DNA of 64,000 nt, taken from Kaistella jeonii. GTDB lineage: Bacteria > Bacteroidota > Bacteroidia > Flavobacteriales > Weeksellaceae. Under the pieces are notes generated by a model. That model was not told where the DNA came from, searched no databases, and saw nothing but the letters and a program-made list of their open reading frames with translations. The stretch is taken from the NCBI RefSeq assembly GCF_000812865.1, contig NZ_JSYL01000009.1, positions 1-64,000 of the forward strand, given 5' to 3'. Of the stretch, positions 16,142 to 24,692 are shown in pieces (within the stretch, counting starts at the first letter, position 1; each line of letters opens with the position of its first letter). A program made the position numbers and the translations under genes.

Positions 16142-17331
16142 AGCTTAATAAAAGACCAGACAAAAGCAAAAACAGACACGATTATTCCGATCATAAAAAT
16201 AACATAAGTAATATTAAGTAACCGATATTTTCGGTCTAAAACTTTTCCTAAAAAATAGAGATCTTTAACCAGAGTTTCATAAAGATATTTCTTGTCTTCA
16301 TACAGTTCCCACATTGCAGGTATGAATTCATCTAATTTTAAGCGGTTAAAATTTCCAAAAAATAAGATATTCACTTTTCGATTTTGAACATCTAAAATCG
16401 AAAATTTCACTTTTGTTATTTTAGGACGTGTTGAAAGAATTGCGAAAATAATGGAAACAACGTTAAAACCTAATAAAATGAAAGTAGGCCAAATTAAATG
16501 GGCGTTACTCGGTGCATCTAATTTAGGAATTAAAGTAGAGAGACAAATGGAAATAATGATAGCATTTACAGATAATAAAATATTGGCTTTGCTATCTGCA
16601 ATGTCGCTTAAACGCGTGTGATTATTCATGGTTACCCGAAACATAGTATCAAAACTACGATCGGTTTTTATGATACTATTATCACTGTTATTTTTAGATT
16701 TTTTTTCTTTTTTACTTTTTTTATCTTCGTTTTTTTTCAGATTCGATAGCTTTTCTTCCATCTCTCTAATATTTTCATTTTTTTGCGGCTGCCAGTTTTT
16801 CTGCGCATATTCTGAAAAAAAATGATGCTTATTTTTCAAAAAATTTAGATTTTCTTTATACCATTCTTTATCTGTATAAGATTTCCCTATTTTTCCTGAC
16901 CATTCTTTTCGTAATTCATTTGAAATTTGCACATAATTTTGCTGTCCAACATGGCTAAAATCTGCATCTCTAATTATTTTTTCGGCCAAATTACTAGGAG
17001 CAACTTCCATTTTTGTTACTAGAATTAACTTCTGAATTTGCTCAATATACTCCGAAGATTGACCTTTCTGTTCTAAAAAATCGGTCGCTAATTGAGCACT
17101 TCTTTCTTCGTGTCCGTTTGCTTCACCATCAATGTAACCGGCGTCGTGAAACCACAATGCAATTAAAATTTGTTCTTGTAGCAAAGAACCAATATCTTCA
17201 GATTTCATAATTTCTGCAGCATGTTGAACCGCAGCTTGAGTATGCCCCAAATTATGATAATGGTATGACGGAGATAACTTATCTTTGAAAAGCTGCAAAA
17301 TATAATTTTCGGCTTCCTTTAATAGTGACAT
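16138..17331 (-). CDS. HD-domain phosphohydrolase fused to a Pycsar-effector (PycTM / DUF5706) membrane domain
   Basis: 397 residues. Residues about 1-170 form an HD domain with all metal-binding positions: H26/H30 (YHNLGH), H62-D63 (WFHDAGY), H74 and D124 (RDADFSH). A charged, Lys-rich linker (about 195-225) leads to the PycTM/DUF5706 module (about 230-397: FRVTMNNHTRLSDIADSKAN, two membrane helices, LATRPKITK-like STRPKITKVKF, LFFGNF, LGKVLDRKYRLL, final helix). In Pycsar antiphage systems PycTM effectors damage the membrane on sensing cCMP or cUMP. The HD part could hydrolyse a nucleotide signal. No cyclase gene is adjacent. Only 23 bp separate it from the divergent metallophosphatase gene. 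Confidence 0.8.
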   Translation of the reverse strand: MSLLKEAENYILQLFKDKLSPSYHYHNLGHTQAAVQHAAEIMKSEDIGSLLQEQILIALWFHDAGYIDGEANGHEERSAQLATDFLEQKGQSSEYIEQIQKLILVTKMEVAPSNLAEKIIRDADFSHVGQQNYVQISNELRKEWSGKIGKSYTDKEWYKENLNFLKNKHHFFSEYAQKNWQPQKNENIREMEEKLSNLKKNEDKKSKKEKKSKNNSDNSIIKTDRSFDTMFRVTMNNHTRLSDIADSKANILLSVNAIIISICLSTLIPKLDAPSNAHLIWPTFILLGFNVVSIIFAILSTRPKITKVKFSILDVQNRKVNILFFGNFNRLKLDEFIPAMWELYEDKKYLYETLVKDLYFLGKVLDRKYRLLNITYVIFMIGIIVSVFAFVWSFIKL

Positions 17332-17354
17332 AGCGTATTTTATAATGTAAAAAT

Positions 17355-20300
17355 ATGAATTTCAAACCAAATTTTGTAAAATATTACGCGATAATTTATT
17401 GCCTTGCCTTCGTATTTTCCCTTAATTCCTGTGCAACTTATGATTTAAAGAAAGGTAAAAGCTTACAAATATCTTCCACAAAAACAGAGCTTACAAACGA
17501 AGATTATCGCGTTTTTTTGGTTGGTGATGTCGGAAATGCAGACGATCCACAAGCGCAGAAAACTTTAGATTTACTTCACACTAAACTAGATTCAGCCGAT
17601 AAAAATTCAATTCTTATTTTTTTAGGAGATAATATTTATCCTTTAGGAATGCCTGCGGAAGACAGCAAAAGTTATCCATTAGCTAAAGAAAAACTGGAGA
17701 ATCAGCTTAAAATAACTAAAAATTTTAAGGGCAAAACTTTATTTATTCCCGGAAATCATGATTGGTATCACGGACTTGAAGGTCTAAAAGCTCAAGAGAA
17801 ATTTGTGGAAAATTACATGAAGGATAAAGATGCTTTTTTGCCAAATAATGGTTGCCCAATTGAAGATATAAATCTTTCTGACGACATCAAATTAATAGCA
17901 ATCGACACAGAATGGTATTTAATAAACTGGAATAATCACCCAGAAATTAATAAAAAATGCAGAATAAAATCACGTGAAGATTTCTGGACAGAAGTTGAAG
18001 ATTTAATTAAAAAAAATCAAAATAAAACCATTATTATTGCGCAACATCACCCAATTATCAGCACTGGAACTCATGCAGGCTATACTTCTTTAAAAGACAA
18101 CATTTACCCATTCCGAAGCAAAATTCCTTTGCCAATAATTACTTTTGGTCTTAATATTTTAAGAACAGCTTCTGGTGCGAGTATTGAGGATTTGAATAAT
18201 TTACACTATTCAGAATATACAAACCGCATGAAAAATCTGATTCAAAATAATGATAATATAATTGTAGTTTCTGGTCATGATCATAATTTGCAATACCACG
18301 AACAGGATGACATCAGACAAATAGTGAGTGGCGCAGGTTCAAAATCTGATCCTGCAACAATCGCAAAGCACACCGATCTTTCCTTTGGAAATAGTGGTTT
18401 TGTAGTAATGGATATTTTAAAAAGTGAAAAAATTACCGCAGAATATTTTAGCACAACCAATGCTAATTTAAAGTCACTTGCAAATATTGAAGTCCGTTCA
18501 GAAAAAAGTGAAAATACAAATACAAATTATTTTAATCAATTTCCAAAAACTATTAAAAGCAGTATTTACCCCAAAAAAATGACGGAGAAAGGATTTGTTT
18601 ACCGTTTTTTACTAGGGGATCACTATAGAAAAGAATATGGGATTCAAATAGAAGTTCCTGTCGTGGATTTGCAAAATCTTAAAGGTGGTTTAAAGCCAAT
18701 TCGTGCAGGCGGTGGACATCAATCCAATTCTCTAAGACTTATAAACCCTAATGGACAAGAATTTGCAATGCGTGCGATGAAAAAAAGCGCCGTTCGTTTT
18801 TTGAATACAGTTGCTTTTAAAAATTCAACTGTTGGAAATCAGTTTGACCAAACTTATGCAGAAGATTTTTTACTGGATTTTTACACGACAAGTCAACCTT
18901 ACGCGCCATTTGCTATCGGAAATTTAGCAGAAAAACTCTACATTTATCATAATGATCCAAAGCTTTATTACGTACCGAAACAGCCAATTTTAGGGAAATA
19001 TAATACCGATTATGGAAACGAGCTTTATATGATTGAAGAGCGGTTTTCCGATGATCCAGTAACTTTAAAAAAGTATAATGCAGATGATATTGCTAGTACA
19101 GATGATGTACTTAAAAATCTGCGAACATCTCCAAAATATGAAGTTGATGAAAAAACGTGGATCCGTGTGAGACTTTTTGATATGCTCATTGGAGATTGGG
19201 ATCGGCACGAAGATCAATGGAAATGGCTTGAAAGGAAAAAAGATGGAAAAGTAATTTATGAACCGATTCCGCGCGATCGAGATCAAGCTTTCAGCAAATA
19301 TGACGGTCTACTTTTCAGATTAATTATGAGTGATCCGGCGCTTCGACACATGCAAACTTTTAAAGAGAAAATACAAAATGTAAAATGGTTCAACCGTGAA
19401 GCCTACCCAATCGACCTTATTTTCACCAAAAATTCTAATCTTCAAGACTGGTTAAAAGAAGCTGATTTTATTATAGAAAATCTTTCGGATCAGGACATTG
19501 AATCTGCCTTCAATAATTTACCAAAAGAAGTAAATGATTCAAGCATTGACAAAATTAAAAGTATTTTGAAAATCCGTAAAACACAGTTAAAAGATTACGC
19601 TAAAATCTATTTTAATGTCCTTCAGAAAAAAATAGTTCTCACTGGAACAGAGAAAATTGATGATTTTAAAATAATTAAAAAAGAGAGAAAAATTGAAATA
19701 TCACAATACTTCACCGATAAAAATGGAGATGAAAAATTAGTATTTCAAAATACTTATGATGAACGAAACACAAGAGAAATTTGGATTTATGGCTTAAATG
19801 AAGATGATATTTTTGATGTTCAAGGTTCCGGCAAATCAAAAATAACTATTAGACTTATTGGTGGACAAAATAATGATGTGTACAAAGTTGAAGATGGAAA
19901 ACGGGTAAAAATTTATGATTTTAAATCATCAAATAATACTTATAAAGCAGATCGGAAAACTCAGCGAAATATCAGCGATAATTACGAAATCAATACTTAC
20001 GATTATAAAAAACCAAAGTATAATTACTTCACTCAATATGGAAACTTTGGTTATCATCCTGATTTTGGTGTAAAAGTCGGTGTAACTTTCGATTACACCG
20101 TCAATAATTTTATTCTAAATCCTTATACCGAAAAACACAAGCTTAAAATTAATTATTATACTGAAACCGAAGGTTTTGATGTCATTTATAACGGAATTTT
20201 CAAAAAGGCAATTGGTAATTTTGATTTTAATATTGATGCACTTTATACAACGCCATTTTTCACTCAAAACTTTTTTGGTTTAAGTAATAAAAGCAGCTAT

Positions 20301-21065
20301 GACAAAGAAATTCGCGAAGAAAGTTATAATCGCGTGCGAATTGAGCAGCTTCACTTTTCACCGTCTATTTCTGAAACTGGTTGGCTCAATTTTACCAATC
20401 TTTTCACGCTCAAATTTGAACATAATAAAGTGGACAGAACACCAAATCGTTTTGTTTCGGAACCTCTAAACATCAATCTTAATGCTTTTTCTACACAGAA
20501 ATTTGCTTCAATGCGGTACCGATTATCTTATGAAAATTATAATAGTAAAAGCTTTCCAACTTTGGGAATGAATATGATTTTAGAATCTGAATGGAAAACA
20601 AATCTTGAAGAAACTCGTAAAAATTACTTTATGCTTTTCGGTCAATTAGACGTAATTCACCGCATTACCAATAACGAAAAATTAGTTTTTGCAAATGGTA
20701 CGAAAATGCAATGGATTAATAATAATAATTTTGAATTTTACCAAGCATCCACAATTGGGGGAAGCAATGATTTGCGAGCTTATCGCGCAGAACGTTTTTC
20801 GGGAAAATCTTCCTTTTCAAACAGCAGTGATGTGCGTTTAAATTTAGGACAATTAAAGAATCCAATTTTACCTATAAACTACGGGATCTTTGGTGGTTAC
20901 GATGTTGGTCGCGTTTGGAATAATGGAGAATTTTCCAAAAAATGGCATCAATCTGTCGGTGGTGGTTTATGGTTAAGTTTAGCAGAAAGTATAACCGGAA
21001 AAATAAATTTTTTCTATGGTTCAGACGGTACACTTTTTTCCTTTAATTTTGGTCTCAACTTCTAA
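17355..21065 (+). CDS. Metallophosphatase / kinase-like / outer-membrane beta-barrel fusion lipoprotein
   Basis: 1236 residues. N-terminal signal with lipobox-like SLNSC. Residues about 50-360 are a calcineurin-like phosphatase with D58 (VGDVGN), G91-D-N (FLGDNIYP), G133-N-H-D136 (PGNHDWY), AQHHP and SGHDHN. Residues about 400-720 are a middle region with a glycine-rich AGGGHQSNSLRL, then EFAMRAMKK, LFDMLIGDWDRHEDQW (D614, D616-R-H618) and PRDRDQAF (D641/D643), an order resembling HipA/Fam20/CotH-type atypical kinases. Residues about 860-1236 are antiparallel strands ending GTLFSFNFGLNF, like BamA/TamA-type surface-antigen barrels. The phosphatase-barrel pairing is common in Bacteroidetes; the kinase-like reading is my inference. 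Probably an outer-membrane protein with the enzyme part in the periplasm. Confidence 0.82.
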   Translation: MNFKPNFVKYYAIIYCLAFVFSLNSCATYDLKKGKSLQISSTKTELTNEDYRVFLVGDVGNADDPQAQKTLDLLHTKLDSADKNSILIFLGDNIYPLGMPAEDSKSYPLAKEKLENQLKITKNFKGKTLFIPGNHDWYHGLEGLKAQEKFVENYMKDKDAFLPNNGCPIEDINLSDDIKLIAIDTEWYLINWNNHPEINKKCRIKSREDFWTEVEDLIKKNQNKTIIIAQHHPIISTGTHAGYTSLKDNIYPFRSKIPLPIITFGLNILRTASGASIEDLNNLHYSEYTNRMKNLIQNNDNIIVVSGHDHNLQYHEQDDIRQIVSGAGSKSDPATIAKHTDLSFGNSGFVVMDILKSEKITAEYFSTTNANLKSLANIEVRSEKSENTNTNYFNQFPKTIKSSIYPKKMTEKGFVYRFLLGDHYRKEYGIQIEVPVVDLQNLKGGLKPIRAGGGHQSNSLRLINPNGQEFAMRAMKKSAVRFLNTVAFKNSTVGNQFDQTYAEDFLLDFYTTSQPYAPFAIGNLAEKLYIYHNDPKLYYVPKQPILGKYNTDYGNELYMIEERFSDDPVTLKKYNADDIASTDDVLKNLRTSPKYEVDEKTWIRVRLFDMLIGDWDRHEDQWKWLERKKDGKVIYEPIPRDRDQAFSKYDGLLFRLIMSDPALRHMQTFKEKIQNVKWFNREAYPIDLIFTKNSNLQDWLKEADFIIENLSDQDIESAFNNLPKEVNDSSIDKIKSILKIRKTQLKDYAKIYFNVLQKKIVLTGTEKIDDFKIIKKERKIEISQYFTDKNGDEKLVFQNTYDERNTREIWIYGLNEDDIFDVQGSGKSKITIRLIGGQNNDVYKVEDGKRVKIYDFKSSNNTYKADRKTQRNISDNYEINTYDYKKPKYNYFTQYGNFGYHPDFGVKVGVTFDYTVNNFILNPYTEKHKLKINYYTETEGFDVIYNGIFKKAIGNFDFNIDALYTTPFFTQNFFGLSNKSSYDKEIREESYNRVRIEQLHFSPSISETGWLNFTNLFTLKFEHNKVDRTPNRFVSEPLNINLNAFSTQKFASMRYRLSYENYNSKSFPTLGMNMILESEWKTNLEETRKNYFMLFGQLDVIHRITNNEKLVFANGTKMQWINNNNFEFYQASTIGGSNDLRAYRAERFSGKSSFSNSSDVRLNLGQLKNPILPINYGIFGGYDVGRVWNNGEFSKKWHQSVGGGLWLSLAESITGKINFFYGSDGTLFSFNFGLNF

Positions 21066-21066
21066 A

Positions 21067-21945
21067 TTATTCCAATTTAAACTGATATAAATTTCCAAAA
21101 TCTTTATCCTTTCTTTCATCTGCGATTATAAGGGTTTTTTCGTCTTTAAAAGTTAAAGCTTCTTTCTGAGAGTCGTGGTTTAAAGATATTTTTTTAATTA
21201 ATGTTTTAGTAAAATCTTCTGGTGAAAAACCACTTAAGATATAAAGATTTTTGTGAGCAAGCAAAATAATTTTATCTTCTTTACTATTAATTGTTGCAGA
21301 AGTAATTGCAGCTTCCGAGAAATTACCGTCAATTTTTAGTTTTCCAACTAATTTTGCGTCTCCCTCACCATTTTTATTGAGAACTTTATATACTAAAAAT
21401 GTACCGTCAAAATTTTTGCTTCGGTTCTTAGTAAATAGATAAAAATTATTATCATAAACTACAAAAGCTTCACAATCGTACAGAAGATCAGATTTTTTTG
21501 GTGGAAATTTAGTTTGTTCCGGATAAAAAAAAGTGGTCGTCTGCAAAACTTCCGTTTCCGTTTGGGAGCTGTTCAATTTCACTTTATAAATTGCTAAATT
21601 TTGGCGCTCATTATCATTATTTCCAAAATCTCCGATGTAAGTAAAACCGTTTCGATCCTGAGTAATATCTTCCCAATCATTATTTACAGTATTTTTTACA
21701 TCAATTTCCGAAATTATTTTAGCATTAAAATTCAGACCATAAACGGTGTTTGTATTGCCGTGATCTTGTATAATCCAATAATTTTTTTGATCTTCAGACA
21801 ATGCAATACCAGAACTTTCTTTCAATATTTTAGGAAGTTTATGGAGTACTTCCAAAGTTCCAGTTTCAGAATTTGGAACCGGAATTTTATTTTGGGAGCA
21901 GCTTAAAATGGACATTAAACTAAAAAGAATGCAAGCTCTGATCAT
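21067..21945 (-). CDS. Beta-propeller lipoprotein (SdiA-regulated-like), function unknown
   Basis: 292 residues with lipobox LMSILSC (C16). The body has repeated strand motifs of a propeller (ESSGIALSEDQKNYWIIQDHGN, DWEDITQDRNGFTYIGDFGNN, YDCEAFVVYDNNFYLFTKNR, SQKEALTFKDEKTLIIADER), resembling the SdiA-regulated / phytase-like esterase propellers with acidic, possibly metal-binding loops. It is convergent with the phosphatase-barrel gene, the two stop codons being 1 bp apart. Substrate unknown. Confidence 0.6.
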   Translation of the reverse strand: MIRACILFSLMSILSCSQNKIPVPNSETGTLEVLHKLPKILKESSGIALSEDQKNYWIIQDHGNTNTVYGLNFNAKIISEIDVKNTVNNDWEDITQDRNGFTYIGDFGNNDNERQNLAIYKVKLNSSQTETEVLQTTTFFYPEQTKFPPKKSDLLYDCEAFVVYDNNFYLFTKNRSKNFDGTFLVYKVLNKNGEGDAKLVGKLKIDGNFSEAAITSATINSKEDKIILLAHKNLYILSGFSPEDFTKTLIKKISLNHDSQKEALTFKDEKTLIIADERKDKDFGNLYQFKLE

Positions 21946-22235
21946 GATAGAATATTTAATAATAGAATTTTAAATATAAGAAAAATAGGCGGATTATTTT
22001 GAATGCTTTTGTTGTTGTTTATTATAGTTAGATCATTTGAATATTTTGCGACACTATAATTTACAGTCATTTGAGACAACAGCTTTCATCTCTATATTTT
22101 TCAATATTCTGATTCAAAAATCTGCTTTATTTTACATCATGAAGCACCGATTAATTACCGATTTTTCTAAAAAAAATTGATCACTTTTGAATTTTAAAGT
22201 AGATCCTAATTCTAAAAATCTATGTCCTAAATTCT
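21946..22235. other. Intergenic stretch between divergent genes, nothing recognised
   Basis: About 300 bp of AT-rich DNA between the propeller lipoprotein and the YpfH-like esterase. Apart from the esterase -7 box at its end I see no ORF, terminator or clear repeat. Confidence 0.4.
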
Positions 22236-22243
22236 TATCTTTG
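22236..22243 (+). promoter_or_regulatory. -7 box immediately before the start codon
   Basis: TATCTTTG fits TAnnTTTG and ends 4 nt before the ATG at 22248. With the usual spacing transcription would begin at the A of ATG, giving a leaderless mRNA. Confidence 0.55.
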
Positions 22244-22247
22244 CAAC

Positions 22248-22886
22248 ATGGATTTAAAATACCTCGTTCGGGAACCCGAAAACATCAATTCAAAAACACC
22301 ACTTCTCGTTCTTCTTCACGGGTACGGAAGCAATGAAGAAGACTTATTCAGTTTTATTCCTACTTTGCCCAAAGATTGGTTGATTGTAAGCTTCAGAGCA
22401 CCTCTCGATACTACTTACGAAGGATTTTCCTGGTATGACATTGATTTAATGAATGAAGAAAACCGCATGGATATTCCGCAAGCTAAAAAATCAATGGAGG
22501 CTATTCTGGAAAGTATTATGAAAATCTCTAACCATTATGGTTTGACTGATAATGAAACGCATCTCGCCGGATTTTCACAGGGTGGAATTTTGAGTTATGC
22601 TTTGGCGCTTCATCATCCGGACCTCTTTTCGAAAGTTGCATGCATGAGTTGTTATCCCGAGGAAAAACTAATGGATCATATTGTTAAAGACAAAAAAAAA
22701 TTGGAGCGTTTGCGTTTCTTTATTTCCCATGGAATCGACGATGCTGTAATTCCGTTGGATTGGGGAAAAAAAGGTGCAGAATTATTGTACGATCTGAGTT
22801 GTTATTTCAGCTTTCGAGAATACATGAGCGGACACGGAGTGAACCAAAAGAATTATATGGATTTGATGGATTTTTTCAAAAAATAA
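22248..22886 (+). CDS. Alpha/beta hydrolase, phospholipase/carboxylesterase (YpfH-like)
   Basis: 212 residues, cytosolic. Oxyanion motif LLHGYGSNEEDL, nucleophile elbow GFSQGG, acid Asp in SHGIDDAVIP and a His near the end (SGHGV). Members hydrolyse short acyl esters or lysophospholipids. Nine base pairs before a second esterase gene, so probably co-transcribed. Possibly leaderless, see its promoter. Confidence 0.83.
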   Translation: MDLKYLVREPENINSKTPLLVLLHGYGSNEEDLFSFIPTLPKDWLIVSFRAPLDTTYEGFSWYDIDLMNEENRMDIPQAKKSMEAILESIMKISNHYGLTDNETHLAGFSQGGILSYALALHHPDLFSKVACMSCYPEEKLMDHIVKDKKKLERLRFFISHGIDDAVIPLDWGKKGAELLYDLSCYFSFREYMSGHGVNQKNYMDLMDFFKK

Positions 22887-22895
22887 ATTCGGAAT

Positions 22896-24044
22896 ATGAG
22901 TATTTTTGAAAACATTAAACTGTACTCTGTAATCTTTGTGATGATGTGTACCAACTTTCAAAGTCAAGTTCACTTAAAAATAACTTCTATTCCAAAAGGA
23001 ACGCCAGAAAATACCAAAATTTTCATGGCAAATTCTTTAAATAACTGGAATCCCAATGATCCTAATTTTGAATTAAAAAAAGACAGTTCCGGAAATTACA
23101 CTTTACAAATCCCCGAATATGAGGGAACTTTAGAATACAAATTTACTCAAGGTAATTGGGAAACAGCCGAAGGCGATGTAAACGGAAATAAATCAGAGAA
23201 CAGAAAATTTCACTTCAATGGAAATCCACAAACTATTGAAAACCAAATTCTTTCCTGGGAACATGTTACTGTTAAACAAAATACCGCATCAAATAATGTG
23301 AAAATTTTAAGTGAAAATTTCAGTATTCCTCAACTGAAAACGACCCGCAGAATCTGGATTTATTTTCCGCCAGATTATTCCACTTCCAACAAAAAATATC
23401 CTGTCATTTATATGCAGGATGCCCAGAATTTATTTAATGATGCTAGTTCTTTTTCTGGCGAATGGAAGGTCGATGAAACCCTGAACCAATTATTTGCAGA
23501 AAGTAAACTTGATGCTATTGTTGTGGGAATTGAAAATGGTGGTGCTGAAAGGTTAAATGAATATTCACCCTGGAAAAACACAAAATACGGTGGTGGAAAA
23601 GGTGATTCTTACACCGAATTTCTGGCAAAAACTTTGAAACCCTACATTGATAAAACATACCGGACTTTACCACAGGCAAAAAACACAGCACTGATTGGAA
23701 GTTCGATGGGTGGCTTAATTTCGTTTTATGCAGGTTTAAAATATCCGGAGAAATTTGGAAAATTAGGAATCTTCAGTCCAAGTTTTTGGTTTGATTTTAA
23801 AGATCTAAATTTCTTTATTAATAAAAATTCTAAAAAACTAAAACATACTAAATTTTATTTTCTCAGCGGAACCAAAGAATCAGAAGATATGGTTTCGGAC
23901 ATTCAAAAGATAATTCCAATTTTAATTAAAAAAGGAGTACCGAAAGAAAATATCAAAACCAAATTTGATGAAGAAGGGACGCATTCTGAATCGTACTGGT
24001 CGCGAGAATTTGGAGCGGCTTATTTATGGTTATTTACAAAATAA
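22896..24044 (+). CDS. Exported esterase (esterase D / IroE-like) with N-terminal starch-binding-like domain
   Basis: 382 residues. Signal peptide (MSIFENIKLYSVIFVMMCTNFQSQ), then a CBM20-like beta domain (about 25-125: KITSIPKGTPENTKIFMANS ... LEYKFTQGNWETAEGD), then an alpha/beta hydrolase of the putative esterase family (about 140-380) with PVIYMQDAQNLF, nucleophile elbow IGSSMGGLISFY, and a C-terminal His region (EGTHSESYW). Such proteins resemble enterochelin or feruloyl esterases; the true ester is unknown. Downstream partner of the YpfH-like gene. Confidence 0.8.
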   Translation: MSIFENIKLYSVIFVMMCTNFQSQVHLKITSIPKGTPENTKIFMANSLNNWNPNDPNFELKKDSSGNYTLQIPEYEGTLEYKFTQGNWETAEGDVNGNKSENRKFHFNGNPQTIENQILSWEHVTVKQNTASNNVKILSENFSIPQLKTTRRIWIYFPPDYSTSNKKYPVIYMQDAQNLFNDASSFSGEWKVDETLNQLFAESKLDAIVVGIENGGAERLNEYSPWKNTKYGGGKGDSYTEFLAKTLKPYIDKTYRTLPQAKNTALIGSSMGGLISFYAGLKYPEKFGKLGIFSPSFWFDFKDLNFFINKNSKKLKHTKFYFLSGTKESEDMVSDIQKIIPILIKKGVPKENIKTKFDEEGTHSESYWSREFGAAYLWLFTK

Positions 24045-24078
24045 AACTTATTTAAAGATAAATCAAAACCACAACAAT

Positions 24079-24534
24079 CTATGGTTCAATAACCGTAGAA
24101 TTCTTCACTTCTTTAATTATAAAAGAACTTTGCGTACTCGAAATATGTTGCAGATTCGTTAGTTTACTCACCATAAATTCACGGTATTCCTGAATGTCGC
24201 GAACGCAGATCTTCAAAATATAATCGTAATCACCCGAAACGTGAAAACATTCTAAGACTTCAGGAAACTGCGTAATTTCTTTTTCAAATTGCGAAATATA
24301 CTCCTTCTTATGCTGCACCAACTTCACATGGCATAAAATGATGAAATTTTTCTGAATTTTTTCATGGTTCAGTAAGGCAACATATTTCTTAATGATCTGC
24401 TGTTTCTCTAATTTTTTAATTCGTTCAAAAACTGCAGTTACCGACAAATCCAGTTCTGAAGCTAGTTCTTTCGTGGTTTTCTTAGCATCATTTTGAAGCA
24501 GAATAAGGAGTTTTTTATCTTTTGAATCAAGCAT
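24079..24534 (-). CDS. Lrp/AsnC family transcriptional regulator
   Basis: 151 residues. N-terminal winged helix-turn-helix (about 1-60: LDSKDKKLLILLQNDAKKTT, LSVTAVFERIKKLEKQQII) and a C-terminal RAM/AsnC ligand-binding domain (FHVSGDYDYILKICVRD, a hallmark of the family). It is divergent from the methionine gamma-lyase-like gene, the usual place for a dedicated Lrp-type regulator responding to an amino acid, so it probably controls that gene (inference). Confidence 0.92.
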   Translation of the reverse strand: MLDSKDKKLLILLQNDAKKTTKELASELDLSVTAVFERIKKLEKQQIIKKYVALLNHEKIQKNFIILCHVKLVQHKKEYISQFEKEITQFPEVLECFHVSGDYDYILKICVRDIQEYREFMVSKLTNLQHISSTQSSFIIKEVKNSTVIEP

Positions 24535-24692
24535 CAGTAGAATTATTTTCGGTTTTGCTAAAGATTAATTTTCAAATATAAATTTTAAATTTAATAATAT
24601 CAAATCCTTTAGATTTATTTTCTAAATACTTTCAGATATATTGTTTTAAAGTTTGAAATAAAAGATATTTATCAAAATATAAAACAAAACTC
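24535..24692. promoter_or_regulatory. Divergent control region between lrp-like and methionine gamma-lyase-like genes
   Basis: 158 bp of extreme AT content with short A/T inverted repeats such as AAATTTAAAATTT-like tracts near 24577-24600 and GATATTTATC near 24663-24672. Lrp-type proteins bind AT-rich, bent DNA. No TAnnTTTG box is evident on the plus strand. The exact operator cannot be given from sequence alone. Confidence 0.35.

Noticed and set aside
16138-17331. Complete Pycsar antiphage operon
   Set aside because: Only the effector-type domain is present. The neighbouring GAF protein shows no nucleotidyl cyclase motif, so a full system is not claimed.
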